Source of the DNA: Sporothrix humicola
Lineage: Eukaryota; Ascomycota; Sordariomycetes; Ophiostomatales; Ophiostomataceae
NCBI GenBank assembly: GCA_021396245.1
Contig: WNYE01000001.1
Coordinates: 1,054,001 to 1,118,000, forward strand
Direction of reading: 5' to 3'
Length of the DNA: 64,000 nucleotides
Positions 49,141-61,443 of this stretch are shown here, one piece after another (position 1 is the stretch's first letter; the number at the start of each line of letters is the position of its first letter). The notes beneath the pieces are model-generated. The model ran no database searches. It had not been told where the DNA came from and was given only the letters and a program-made list of their open reading frames with translations. A program made the position numbers and the translations under genes.

Positions 49141-52100
49141 ATGTTGCAACTTTGCAAGATCCATCCAGAGTTTGGCTGTCCCTCATGACTTTCATTCTGT
49201 AGTTTCGTTGGATTTTTGTTGGATTCATCAGTTCTCGCGTCCGTGTTCTTTTTTCTCGTTAAATTCTCGGTCCCTCTCCCTACATCGTTCTAGCCAGAGG
49301 AAGACTGATGGAGCGACGTTCATTTTCTGGTTGAGGTGGAGAACGATGGCGAAAGAGGAGGCGCAACTTGAACGTGGAGGAATGGCAGACGCAACCTGAA
49401 GAGACCAGGTTGAAGGGTTGAAGGAGGCAGTAAAAATGCTCGAGCGTCGACTATCCTGCTACAAACAGAAGACTCTGTGATGATAGTATGGCACGTCGTA
49501 GACGACAGGAAGGTGTGCTCGAAGATGGTCGCTCCTGTGCCATACGAGGATTCTGTGTCCTCAGTTCGAGAGCTAAGGGCATTGTCGTGACTGTGGGTTG
49601 TCGTTTTTCGTATCTTTTCTGCTCGTTCCTGTATCGTTTTATCTGCCAAGACCATCTGGTTTTTGGTTGCGGTGTGGAGAAATCAGTCCGATTTATGAAG
49701 AATGCCTCTGTATTCTGTATCTCGAGCGGCGCACAAGCATCACACCTGCATGTAGAAAAGGTGCCGCCAAAGAAAATGGTGGGGAGAAATGTACTTTGTA
49801 GGCCAGACTGAGAGAATGGGATCAAGAGGACTTCCTAAAACAGAAGCCCAAATGCAGGAGACGCGGAAAGAATGCAAAGACAGAGACGGGCTGGAGGCAA
49901 AGGAGGCGTATGCAGGTCTAGTGAAATGGAGTCTCTCTGCCGTGCTGCAGGAGGCAACTCGATGCAGAGGAAATTGTTCGACGGGTAGTTGCAGAACAAA
50001 GTACGAAGAGTGTCGTAAGGAATAGAGAGTTCCCAACCACGAGGGCAGCAAAAGAAAGAGAAAAAAAGAAAGAAAAAAGGAGAAAGCCGCGCTGAGACTC
50101 GAGTCTGGCGGTCTGGATCAGACTGAGAACATCGACGGAAACCGTTCATAAAATACCATCAAAAGCATAAACAGCAACAAGGGACTCTGCCATATCCCGT
50201 GTCGACCAAACTTGGGAAGAACGCACAGAGCAGAATGGCGACAGCGTCTTTGCTCTTTGCCCAACAAATCTCCCGAGAGGTACGCAAAAAGGCGGGGAAA
50301 GGAGAATTTGTGTCTGGTACAAAAGAAAAATAGAGAAATAGAGATTGGCAGAGACACGAGTCGAAGCGGGCATCGCGGCTCGAGAAAGGACTGAAAAACG
50401 AAGCACGGAGCCAAGAGCTTTTGGGGAAGGGCTGGTCAGGTACCAAAGATGCCTCCAATTTGGTTCACGACAAATAGGAATTGAGAGGCAGCTCGAGGGC
50501 GAGGTGTGAGCAAGGAGCAGACGACGACAACTGAGAGGCAAACAGAGCGAGAACCAGAGCGAAGAGCCAGCCTGACCGGCCAGAACCAGTGTTGGACAGA
50601 ATCAAGAGAAAAAGACAGCCCACCGTCGCTGTGTGTGTGGAGAGACGACAAAAGGACAAGCATTGCATGGCAAGGTCACCCCTGTCACCTGTCTTCACCT
50701 TTCTCCCTGTGCCTCTCCTTTCCTTCTCGTGGCCTCTGTAAATGTGGATGTGGTGGTCTGGCTGGCCCCGCCCATAACTGATCGTGCTGGGGGTGTCGAT
50801 TTTATTTTCCTCTTTTTCTTGAACTCTGCTGTCGTGCCGTGTTGTTTCTCAAAGAGGTAAGGCATGGTGGGCGGAAAGGGAGAGTCGGGTAAGGTGCAAG
50901 GGTAGAAGGCCAAAAAGAGAACAGCGTGCCGCTACGGGGTATGGCCGTCGTTGAAGACACACAACGAGAGTAAGAGAGAGAATCGCAAGGCACACCCTCC
51001 CCCTGCATCTGGCACACCCCATCTGGCACGCCCATTCTCTGAATCATACCCCCTCTGGGGCAGCCGGCTCTCCACAGGCACGCCCTTTTTGCGTGTGTTC
51101 CTTTTGGGCTCTGATTTTGCCTGCCCTCGCCCAGAGCCCCGAACAATAGTTGGCAGAAATATGTACTCCGTAGACAGAGAAGTTCCTCGTTGTGATGGAG
51201 GACAAGAGTTTCGGTGATGGGTCCTGCAGCAGCGGGGGTTTTCTTTAATTTGTGTTGCTTTTTTCGTTCTTGTCGTTTTCGTTGCCGTTGCTTGTTTCTT
51301 TTCACGTTTTTTTTTTATCCCCCTTGTGGCATGCGCCCCTTCTTCATAGCCAGGCACGTTGTCACAGCCGCTCCAGGCAGGCAAAGGAGAGAAAGGAGAA
51401 TAAAAACGGAACAAGTCCAGGCTGGAGACTGGTGCGATTTGAGATCTCGTTTTTCATGGGCCCCTGGTCGACACATTAGGCCTGTCGACACCACCTCTGG
51501 AGTCTCTGTGAAATCTTCAACGGCGAGTGCCATTTTGTTGCTTCTCCTTTGTTCTTTTGAGGCCCAGATTATTCTCCGACAATCTGATAATACTGGCCGT
51601 TAACGGTCTGTGGTGCAGGACGGACTCTCGTCTGTTCTCGTCCCTTTGCTTGGAGATATCTGCTCTTTCTTGCAGCACGTACTTCCTATGGACGTGCCCA
51701 AACGTTTGCCGGAGAATTCTTCGTTTGGGGAACAGGCGGTGCGCGCCTTTTCACGCCTCTTTTCACCAAGTCAGGCCGTGTCTTCTTTGTCTTGTGCTTC
51801 GCGAAGCGTGAAGAGGCGCCTAGATAGCAGGCCGGCGGTGCAGCGCCACGGCAATTTAGCAGCAGAGAAGTCTTTTGATTAGGCGAAAAAACGCGTCTGT
51901 TTTTGCAACCATCTTGTAAGACGGCTCCCGTTAGCATGTTAGCCTCGTCCCCCGATCTTGCGCGTTCCTGTCTAAGGCTGGGCCGGATGGGCTGGGCTGG
52001 TGAGCGCGGCGCTCCTTGGGTTATTGGTTTTCGTGGGTTCTGCTTGTTTTGTTGGCTGTCCGCGTCTTTGGTGTTATTTTGGTGTTCCTTGGTGTGTCTG

Positions 52101-54690
52101 TTGGTTTACATTTTGGGGCTTCTAAATTTTTGGGGGAAATCCTGTCGAGTACTTTTGTTTTGGAGGATACGAGACCAAGGCAGGAACAAGGGACACTTTC
52201 TTTTTCCAAAAATGAGCAAGAAGACCGAGGTGGTTCTTTCTGCTTTCATGATATTACAAAGAAATCTACGTCGTAGATGCAGGTTGCTCTTGCCGTGCTT
52301 GCAGAATTGTAGAATTGCAAAGAGCAATTGGCGAATGAAAGCGCGACATTGGAAAGAGCGGCTGGCAGGTAAGACGGATGTTAGGGAAGGAGCGTCCCAC
52401 GTTTGTATGTGAAGTACAAGTACCTGGACTAGTAAAATGCGCGAAAGGCTACACGGCAAAAGCTGTCACACGTTAAAAACCAGGGATTGGGGAGATTTGC
52501 AGCACTAGTCCTTCCCTCTTCTGAGCCCTGCTTTAAACTGCTGAAGAAAGTGAAAATGGTCGGCTTCTTCCTTCTTCCTTTTAGTGAGATAGAGTTGGTT
52601 TGTCTCCGCTGTTAATCCTCTTTAGAGGCAACCATGACAGAGACAGAATAAGGGATCGCTCCTTCCCTCTCATCACCAGTAGCTGCGCATCTCCGTATCA
52701 AGTAGTACAGGGGAGCGCGTTGCACGAGGGAAGGTACGATAGAGGACGATGAACTTGTATTTTGTATTTTGCATATTGCATCTTGTATATTGTATCTTGT
52801 ATCATGTATCTCCCGTTCCATATATCTCACCTTGGAAATGGAATTCTGGTGGTAGATTTTATTTGTTTATTTCCGCGATATCCTCCCTTCCGAGCTGTCT
52901 CGACTCTGGACACCCTGCATATTCCAATATGAAGCTGCATACGATACATCTACAAGTATCTTTCATGATGCAGCAGAAAACATTGCAAGAAAGAGACAAT
53001 GGAGCTGCACAGACCTGTTTTCAGGTAAAGACAAAGTCGGGGTCTACGGGGTCAGAAGAGGAGAAAGAGAAGAGGATCAACCTGCCTGCAGCATCGAAAT
53101 CGCTGTAGCAAGGCCAAGACACGGCACAGACAGTGGGCAAGGAGAGCAGAAAAGGAAACAAAACGGGGACAAGAGGAGGCAGAGACCGAAAAGGAGAAGA
53201 AATGGTGAGGAAATGGAGAAGAAAAGGAACGGGAAGAGTGGGAGAGGGGACACACAGACAGAGGGACAGAAGCACAGGACAAGCGGGAGAGCAGTGGCAG
53301 GGAAACGACCGACAAAAAGAACGACGCAAAAGGGACGAGACACAAAACAGATCCCTAACACGATGTACCTATATCAGACGTGATGGTGATGATTTGCAGA
53401 GCCGAACGCGATATAACTACGGGACGACGGGGAAGCACACATGTACCGTATCTGCCGGGGCGGGTGTCCAGGGCACGGCAGGTCGGCAGGTGGGGTTTTT
53501 CTGCTTTTTCTGGGGCCTTTTTCTGTCGGTTGTGAGAAAGTAGCGCCCATCGCTCATCGCCCATCGCCAAAAATGGCAGAGGGGATGCCAGGAAAGGAAG
53601 AAAGCCGTCTTACAAAGAAAACAGGAAGACGACAAAGAGGGCCGCTGTGATCTCTGCCACTGTAGCGTGCAGCTTGCATTGGCAGCGGCAGCTGAAGTAA
53701 CAGGGCGAGTTATGGAATTGCGAAGTACTCTGTACATAATGAAATACAACAGAAAGAAAAGTGCCTTGGAAATACGAAAACACCGCTAAAACAGCAAGTT
53801 TTTCTCCCAATGCAAGCGAAGGCTACATCACTACTGACCAACTGGGCCGAAAACGAACACAAAAGAGCCAAAAGAGGTCAAGGGAGGCAGGGGCCAAGTG
53901 TTCCTCTTCTGTGCCCAGGCCAGGGGTTATCGGCGCCGCGTTGCAACGGCGGGCGCACAAAGTGTGATCGCAAAAACAAGGGAAGGGGAACAAAAGAAAG
54001 ACACCGAAAAGTACAGTGACATTTTTGGCTTTCGGCGGGCGGGAGGGTGGGAAAGCTCAGGGCACACAAAGGCTCGTGGAGCCCAAGAAAGCCGGGGCAA
54101 ACCAAACGACGACACCCCATCTGAAGGGTCAGAGAGGGGAAGAGAAAGAACGACGCCAAAACCGGCAGAATATGAAATGAGGACACATACGACAGACGAA
54201 ACACAAAGAATCACAGAGGACGAGAGCACAAGATACTGTGTACGGTGTGGTAGATTTAGAGTTGTTTTGTGTGCGCCGGTTGTTCGTTGGGAGGGTGTTG
54301 TGGTTCGTATTTTTCTCTGCATTGTCTCATTGTCTTTTTATTTTCAAACACCTCTTTCACACCATTGTCTTATCGATTTGCCCCTCTTTCTTTGCACAAC
54401 GATACACGGTATTTGACATATGCCAGGGGACGGTCAACGGGTGCATCCAAGCTGCTGTGGCCAGCCAACCACGCGGGACTGAATTGGGCTGTGGCAATTT
54501 AATCTTGTGGACGACGAGAGCCCAGAAACTGAGGTTTGGATCACAATGGTATTCTCAAGATGAAGAGTAGCCTGCTCGTGGTCTATAGCAAGCCATTAAC
54601 AACACGATATATCTCATAGGTAAGAGCAAGTTTTGCTGTTTGGGCAAGTATGCGGTATACTACATAAGGAAAAGCATTTTTATGTTGTCA
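49141..54690. other. Gene-free interval, part 2
   Basis: 5.5 kb of alternating purine-rich (49770-50700, 53100-53350, 53960-54240) and pyrimidine-rich (49190-49290, 50690-50870, 51240-51350, 54280-54420) blocks. A GC-richer patch with a 12-bp palindrome lies at 51750-51860, and a G/T-rich stretch at 52060-52120. Frames up to about 170 codons (51903-52412) lack codon bias or recognisable motifs. No tRNA or transposon was recognised. Confidence 0.4.
52754..52810. repeat. Degenerate ttgtat-type microsatellite
   Basis: A run of imperfect 9-10 bp units built on ttgtat and tgcat (for example cttgtatattgtatcttgta) in an otherwise non-repetitive stretch. Confidence 0.75.
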
Positions 54691-56290
54691 TTCACGGTGT
54701 TCGGTTATTATGATGAAAGAAATCAACGTTGAAAAATAATATAAAATAAAAATCACCAAAATAAAGTCTAATAAAATCCAATTATCCACAAACCTCAAAA
54801 ATAAATTCAGCGAAAAATAGCAATAAAAACAAACAGGTATACCGGCCCATCCAGGCTGAACAATCACCGAAGGAGAGCTCGACTGATGTGGTGAAAAAGA
54901 CGTTTTGGACATGAAGCCATCACGAAAAGCTCCACTCAACAACTAAACTTGACAGAATATGCAATAAATGTAGACAACCACCACGACTTACACTCTATTC
55001 AGGGGTAAAAAGAGCAGAACAAGCGGCAAGCGAGCGGCAGAAGGTATATCAGACTGTGTTAAATTTCCCGTCAATTTCTCAATTCTCTAGCTTTTTGCTC
55101 CCGGTTCTGTTTCCCTTTGATATTTGCCTCTATTCTCGGCCGGGTTTGTTTTGTTTTCGTTCCTTTTCTGTTTCTGTTTCTTTTTTGCTAGAATTTCCTT
55201 TTTGCCGCCTCTGCCTTTCCTTTCCGATCCCGTGTCTTGCTGTTGCTACTCCATGATAGTTCTTTTTTTTCTCCTTCTTTCATTATCTCCCTCTCCTCGT
55301 CTTGAAAGTCCCACTCGTTACATTGACACCCTTTTTTTTTCCCTTTTGATTAATGGCCGCCTGTTGCGTTCCTGGCCGTTGTCAAAACGAAACAGTCAAC
55401 AAAACAGGGCCTGGGAAATATCTTGACATAAAAAAAGCGAAGAAACCTCGCTCTTGCCTGTCTCCCTATACCTGGTTATAATGGCTCCGGTATATGTCGT
55501 TGTCAACAAAAAACGCCCAAGGAGGAAAATACAGGTGACTGAAAAACAGACAGTCGAACAGGCTAACAGGCAGGAAGAACGAAAAAAAAAAGAGAAAGAG
55601 GCTATCGCCCGCAAGTATCGACCACTAGCCAATGCTACGGAGGCATTCTGACACTTTGCGACGGTAGTCTTATTCGGGGAAGCTTTCCTGTCAGCCCGTA
55701 GTGTCGCAGGCCCTTGTAATCGCGTAGACTGCCCTGGCAAAAAAAGAGCCCCAATACTAGCTACAAGAAACAGCTGGCTGGCATCTTAAGAAACTCCACG
55801 TAATAGGGACAAAATAGCGCTCCTGCGACTCCATTTACAGAGGCATGACCTGAAAAACGTTATTAGGAACAAAAGCAAACAAGACTCCAATACCTAGCAA
55901 AAGAAAAGGTATTACGGGGTCTCGGGGGACACGGAGAACGGAACAGATCCCAACCGTGTGAAGGGCTCGTCATCCTTCTCCGGCTGTCGATACGTTTTGT
56001 ACGACCATTGCAACCTCCTGGGGAGACAGAGACACAAAGAGTGAAAATGAGAGAGAAAGAACGAGAGATATGGGATCGGCAATGCAGGAGAGTGGCAAGG
56101 GGATGTGATCCTGTTCCGTGTTTCTTCAACAAAAGCTAGGGTCTTTTTTTGAATTTTTGATAGAAGCTTGTTACGATACTTCAATACCTTCACCTTAAGA
56201 TGCCGGTCTGGTCAATGCATTCCTTGACAAGGCTGCTGGATACTGTCACGTAATATTTTGTAAGACATCAAGACCTGTATGTTATTCCCG
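54691..56290. other. Gene-free interval, part 3, AT-rich start
   Basis: The stretch 54710-54850 is markedly AT-rich. The pyrimidine-rich block 55060-55360 and a short lysine-rich frame (55481-55651, listed separately) follow. No other gene, repeat or element is recognised. Confidence 0.4.
55481..55651 (+). CDS. Possible small basic protein (56 aa), weak
   Basis: An ATG at 55481 opens a frame reading M-A-P-V-Y-V-V-V-N-K-K-R-P-R-R-K, then a charged, helix-like stretch Q-E-E-R-K-K-K-E-K-E-A-I-A-R-K-Y and a TGA at 55649. Composition is more protein-like than neighbouring frames, but there is no homologue I recognise and codon use is not biased like the certain genes. Chance is a strong alternative. 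Confidence 0.15.
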   Translation: MAPVYVVVNKKRPRRKIQVTEKQTVEQANRQEERKKKEKEAIARKYRPLANATEAF

Positions 56291-56357
56291 TTTTATTTAG
56301 ATGCTGGGCCATTTCGAAGTCCTCTCGAGATTCCCCCCAAATGCTCGCTCCCGCAAT

Positions 56358-56358
<1 letters not shown>

Positions 56359-56396
<38 letters not shown>

Positions 56397-56399
56397 AAA
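56359..56399. repeat. Homopolymer tract T31A10
   Basis: 31 consecutive T followed by 10 consecutive A. The 8-mer ccgcaatg occurs immediately before it (56351-56358) and again 68 bp later (56419-56426), which could be a target-site duplication around a small insertion or chance. Confidence 0.85.
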
Positions 56400-58874
56400 C
56401 GCATGGTTTTTGTCCGTGCCGCAATGCGACTGTGGAAAGAAAGAAATAAAAGACGAAAATAGTGAGAATAAATGGCCGATGTCCAGTTTTCCAAGCAAAC
56501 TTCCGTGCGAGAAGTAACCAACAGACCAAAATGTTCCAAATAAAGAACACCAACATCTTGACCAACAGCGAACCAGAGAAAAGCCAAAACGTGCGCTAAT
56601 CTTTTGATGCTGAAAGGATGCTCTTGCCATGCAGCCTCAATATTGGTGTTGTATTATCTTGTCCCCCGTACTCAATTTCATGAATCCCATCAGTCTCATC
56701 CCCCACACTGCACCCAATCTTCCGGTGTGCTCGTTCTCGTATCGTCTCACCCTCCCACAGAGGTCACAAAGTTGAAGGAGATCCGTTTCCCCTCCTGCTG
56801 AGTGCCATTTGTTTCACAGTCGGGCTCAGCTGCAACCGTCAGTGGTCGGCAACTGAGCCGCTAAACCCTAATTGGGCGATTTGAGGTGCTGTAGGATGCG
56901 TAAGGAGCAGCGCTTTTGGTGTGAGTTGACATTCGCTTGCCTGAAAATACGAAAATACGCCTTTATTTGGCCGGTGCCGTATTACAGACCAGAATATACG
57001 CAGAATAGGGTTGCAGAGTCACTGTTCTCTTTAAGCCACAGCGAGGACGGAGCACACATGCGGCGCACACCAAATTGCAGGTGATTCGTGTGTGCTGTAT
57101 CTGCAGTCCTCTTCACAGTTCCCTTTTCACACTTTCACAGCTGCAATGAGACTCCAAAGATGTTCATATTGGGACAGAAACGTACGACACAGAAGAAACA
57201 CGGCACAGCGTGGGAGTCGGGTGTAGAATGACAGTGATTGTGTCAGCAATAGGTTCGTCACATGGATATTCTGTATTACTCCGTATCTACAGGTGTTTTG
57301 CCCAAAGAGTCTCCTTACGTATCTTCAGGGGAAACAGCTTGAAACGAATTTGGAAAATCAATTAAAGTCTGCCCAAGAAGGCGGAAAGTGACAGCCTCAG
57401 CCCCTTACCATTGCTGGAAACATCTTGGTTGTGATTTTCTATGTATAGCATTCTGGCAGTGTTTTGTGAAACTTTTTGGAGTGTTTTGGAAACATCAATC
57501 ACCCGGGGCAGAGGGGCGATCGGTTTCCCAAAAATAAATTGAAAAGAGATAATTCAACAAACAATCACATCACATCACGGCAGAGGAAAGGGCGTGAGAA
57601 CAAGACATTTTACTACAAAACAATGGAAAAGAAACGGGAAACTGGGTGATCTGCCTTTGATCCGCAAACGAGAACAAAAGGGAAAAAAAGAGGCAGGAAA
57701 GCAATAGACAAGAACCCACGATCCCCCTAAACGAAACACAATTGCGACCGGCTCAATTGAAAATCAAAAGAACCAGCGGGAAGGCAGAAAAGGGAACAAA
57801 ACAAACAAGAGTAAATCAGAATCAGAGGAAGAAGAAAAGAGGAGCCCTTTCTTAACAGAATAGTCAAGCTATATTCATTTCTCGGGCTCCAGAATAGAGA
57901 CAATAATTTAGCCCCAACAATGAAAAGAATTCCAGGTTTGGCTATGTGCCCCTCGCTTCTAAGTTGAGGACTCCTCCTCAGTAACAACGCTGTAATTTCA
58001 CAGGCTATTTTCCACTGTTTCTTAACATAGCAATGGTGCTATTTGTATCGTTGGCATAGAACCCGTTTTTGCAACTTTCGCGACTCCTCTTTTTCATAAA
58101 TTGCAATTCCGTGTTGCTTTTTGTATGGAGTGTCCAGCACAAAATGTGAGAATGCAATTTGAAAGACGAGGAAAACAAACCGAGAAAACGCGCATCTCAT
58201 TCTCACAGCCCCGTTGGCTGCTCGCTGCCGAACCCGAGCCCCTTTTTCGCATATTTTTTGACTCCCTCCAGCTTTCTGCTTATTTTCTGCTTTTTCCAAT
58301 GTGTTCCTTGCCTTCTTTTACCCCTGAGTTATTCAACGGTGCGAATAATACTCCGAATTGCAACACAAGGCCAGCCTGATTTTCAATGCTCACCAAGAAA
58401 CCAAGAAACAAAGCCAAATAAAAGTGTGGCCCCTCAGAAGGTACAGTAAGGGGCAAACTCACTCCAAACTCAACCTTCAAACGGATAAATGGCGGTGTTA
58501 CAGTGCTTGACCTGCATTCTATCACAGTGATACGACTGTACGATGCACGCCGTCGCAGTCTGCAACTGTGTTTTGTGTGCACAGAGTTGCATATTGCATA
58601 TAACAAGCTTCTGCTATATCTATATCGCAGGCGGGCGTTCCTGCACGATAACACGATACAGAATGCGCACCTTCTCCTCTTTCTTTGTGCCTTTGTCTCC
58701 CGATTCTAATCTCGTTTGCCCGCCGGAGATGGCCTTCTGTTTGTGTTAGTGTGGATCTCGTAAGAAGCCGAGATAAGATGGATTAGTGCTGAATGAACAA
58801 TGACGGAATACGCTTTATCTTGGAGAGCATTTATTTACTTGGGAAGGGGCTTAAAATATGACTGAAAATCACAG

Positions 58875-58902
58875 AAAAATGTCCAAAAATGTCCAAAAAT
58901 GT
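58875..58902. repeat. 10-bp tandem repeat (aaaaatgtcc)
   Basis: Two complete units and most of a third, head to tail. Confidence 0.8.
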
Positions 58903-59162
58903 GATAAAATGTTAATCGTTACAGGGAGCCCGGCAGAGAGCAAACGCAAGTCACTTCATCACCCTCGCCACTGTATCGAGATATGTCGCAATGGGATCAC
59001 ACTGTTGCTAACACTTCTGTGACAGCGACACAAAATGACCCCCCGTTTTTCACTCCAAGTATTCACTCAGTCACATCCAGAATTTAAAACCCCACTCCGG
59101 ATACGGAGTGAGATTGGAGATGAAGGCAGATGGATCGTAAAAAAAAAGAGACAGGACATACA

Positions 59163-59183
59163 TACGGAGTACGGAGTACGGAA
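59163..59183. repeat. 7-bp tandem repeat (tacggag), three units
   Basis: Two perfect units and a third with one change. Single copies of the same motif or its complement (actccgta) are scattered through the gene-free interval, for example near 51166, 57282, 59101 and 61495. Confidence 0.75.
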
Positions 59184-60657
59184 TAAGTACTTTGGAATAC
59201 TTGTACTTGCGGAGGGAACGTCAAAAGAGATGCCAAGATGTGTCCTAGTCATAGTGCTACTACATAGTAAATGCTCTCTTTCAACGGTCCGATGCTGCTC
59301 CCTATTTTGCCCTCCACACCGCCTGCGACCAAGCACAGCGTTTCTTTTTGACACTCCTTCTGTCTTTCTTGATAATCCTTTCAGATTTTCTGATTTTCTG
59401 ATTATCTGCCACCGCCCTCCTCTCTCGTCATTGCTACCCCTCGTGCTTTTTTGCCTGTCATATTTCACAAAACACGGCACGTTAGCTCCAGCGCGGATTG
59501 CTCCCCTTTCTCCCTCCTTGCATCGTAGCGCCCTTTCTGTTAGGCGGTCGCAGAGATGAGTGCTGTAAAATGACAGAAAGAAATAAAAAGAGGGTGGGGA
59601 GGCGTGGGTGGACTCCCACATGGAAAGCGTGCCTGTTATGTGTGGCTGGTAGTTTTGTGTTTGAGGAGAAGAGGCAGGCAAAAGCACACAAGAGACAAGG
59701 CACCCTGGAAGGTTTGCTTGTCATGTGCATGCTACTGGATGCTCGGTCGTCTTGAGTGCCGGACAATCAGTTCTCGAAGACTGCTTCGAATGTTTTGGGA
59801 GCTTGTTTTCCTCAACTCTCAGACGTCAGAGTGCACATCTTCTCCTCATCTGTGCATTGTCTTTTGTCGCTTCGTCTCTCGACGTGATATCCATCGTCGA
59901 CAAGGGCCTCACCGGCCCCATTGCTTGTGCGTTTCCCCCCTTCTTTCCTCTGTCTCCCAACCTGCACTCCTACAACAAGTTGCTCTCAAGAGATCTAGCG
60001 TAGCGGGATAACCGATGAAAAAACATCAAGAAGGCAAGATGCTGAAGGAAAAGAAGAAAAAAGGAGGCAGGTGATGCCTAGAGTCGTGGTCCATCTTGAA
60101 AGAAATTCACAACCATCCTTCTTTTCTTGTCCCGAGCTTCGATGGTGCTTCTAGCTTGCCTTCTAGCCTGGTTTTTAGCTTGACTTGTCTTTCTTCCAGT
60201 GATGCCCGAAGCCATCTTGAGACATTGTCTCCTCTTTTTTTTCTGTCGTCTGTCATATTTCGTTTCTTGTTCGCATTTTTCGTCTTCTCGATCTTTTCAG
60301 CTCCAGTGTCCGCTCCATCATTTTGCTTTTCATTCTCCATCGCGATCTAAATTATGACGGACGAACCCATCGAGCTAAAATGTGTTAAGAATGTCCACTT
60401 CTAGCCTCGCGTTTGTTTCGGACATTGCGATTTCGTCCATTCTGAGCATTGTGCATGTTCGACTGTCTTCTATGCCTTCCATTTCCCCTCGGAAGCCACA
60501 TCTTATTTTCATATTTTTGTACCCTCCTTTGCCTCTATCTAAAATGGTGATGCACGCCAATGCATGCATGCACTGGCCCGTTAGAGGGAAAAAGGGGAGA
60601 TGCATATCCGCAGAATCAAAGACAAATAACATGTAAATGAACAAACAGTAGCAAACA

Positions 60658-61443
60658 CTATGCCCAACAGGTATTCTTCTCCGTTGGTTTTGGGTCAAGG
60701 CGTAAAGCATATCCATTTGTGTTCTTGTTGGCTTTTGATTTCGACACCATTTCTTGATATTTATCAGCATCATTGACATTGCCACCGACGATCTCAAAGA
60801 AAACGTGTTCGCAGGACCCAACCGCATGGCACGCAATACCGGCTCGCCGCTGATCGTTCAAAGTAGTCCTCATAGGGCCACATTGCGACCTGCGCCTCTC
60901 ATATGCGTCAAACAGCGGACAATGGTCGCCGACCAAAACGCCCTTTCCAGAGGGTTGGACTGTTGGTGTTTGTCGTGAACTGACAATCACTCGTGTAAAT
61001 ACCCAGGAATGCGTTGACCGTTGGTATGAGCGTCCTGCCAAGGTGGATCGCGCTCTGTTGTTTCTACAATTACGTCTTTTGTGATATGCTTTGATATGCC
61101 ATTGAGCTGTGTTACCGGGAATTCCGTTGTAAAATTTGGAGCAAGCCAATATGACTTGCCCATCATTCAGGCCATTATCGTGATCTGCAAATTTGTTTGC
61201 ACGTATCCTCATGATCAATAAATAGGGTCTTGATAGCAGCCATCTTAAGCACCGGTTCACCAAATTGAGTTCTCGACAAACCAGCCGTTTGATTTGCTTA
61301 GTTCGTTCAGGATAATTCGCCGAAATGACGCTGTTCGTTGAAAGAGGGGCTTGCTCATCTTTAACGAATTCGTTTACTATTACTGTCCACCCATTAAGAA
61401 AACCAAAGTATCCAAACATATGGACAAGAAGATATCGAAACAT
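60658..61443 (-). CDS. Candidate or decayed gene with cysteine-containing C-terminus
   Basis: A minus-strand frame of 261 codons is open from the ATG at 61443 to the TAG at 60658. Its ends read like real protein (for example L-N-G-W-T-V-I-V-N-E-F near the start; G-I-A-C-H-A-V-G-S-C-E-H-V-F-F-E-I-V and N-T-N-G-Y-A-L near the end). In the middle another frame of the same strand looks more protein-like (from ATG at 61166; S-Y-W-L-A-P-N-F, D-P-P-W-Q-D-A-H-T-N-G-Q-R). A two-exon model, 61166-60991 joined to 60889-60658 (101-bp intron, GTGATT donor, GCGCAG acceptor, phase 2), gives a 135-residue protein with four Cys. A frameshifted pseudogene is equally possible. No signal peptide or known family is recognised; codon use is less biased than in the clear genes. 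Confidence 0.33.
   Translation of the reverse strand: MFRYLLVHMFGYFGFLNGWTVIVNEFVKDEQAPLSTNSVISANYPERTKQIKRLVCRELNLVNRCLRWLLSRPYLLIMRIRANKFADHDNGLNDGQVILACSKFYNGIPGNTAQWHIKAYHKRRNCRNNRARSTLAGRSYQRSTHSWVFTRVIVSSRQTPTVQPSGKGVLVGDHCPLFDAYERRRSQCGPMRTTLNDQRRAGIACHAVGSCEHVFFEIVGGNVNDADKYQEMVSKSKANKNTNGYALRLDPKPTEKNTCWA

Larger units (their letters stand above)
56291..60657. other. Gene-free interval, part 4
   Basis: 4.4 kb holding T31A10 (56359-56399), a 10-bp tandem repeat (58875-58902), a tacggag triplet (59163-59183) and pyrimidine blocks at 59330-59520 and 60110-60350. A 174-codon frame at 59035-59559 crosses the repeat and is not credible. No RNA gene was recognised. Confidence 0.4.

Noticed and set aside
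51903..52412. A 169-codon frame in the gene-free interval
   Set aside because: No codon bias, Cys/Trp/Leu-rich without a domain, crosses G/T-rich low-complexity DNA.
59035..59559. A 174-codon frame in the gene-free interval
   Set aside because: It reads through the tacggag tandem repeat and a poly-A stretch; no protein-like pattern.
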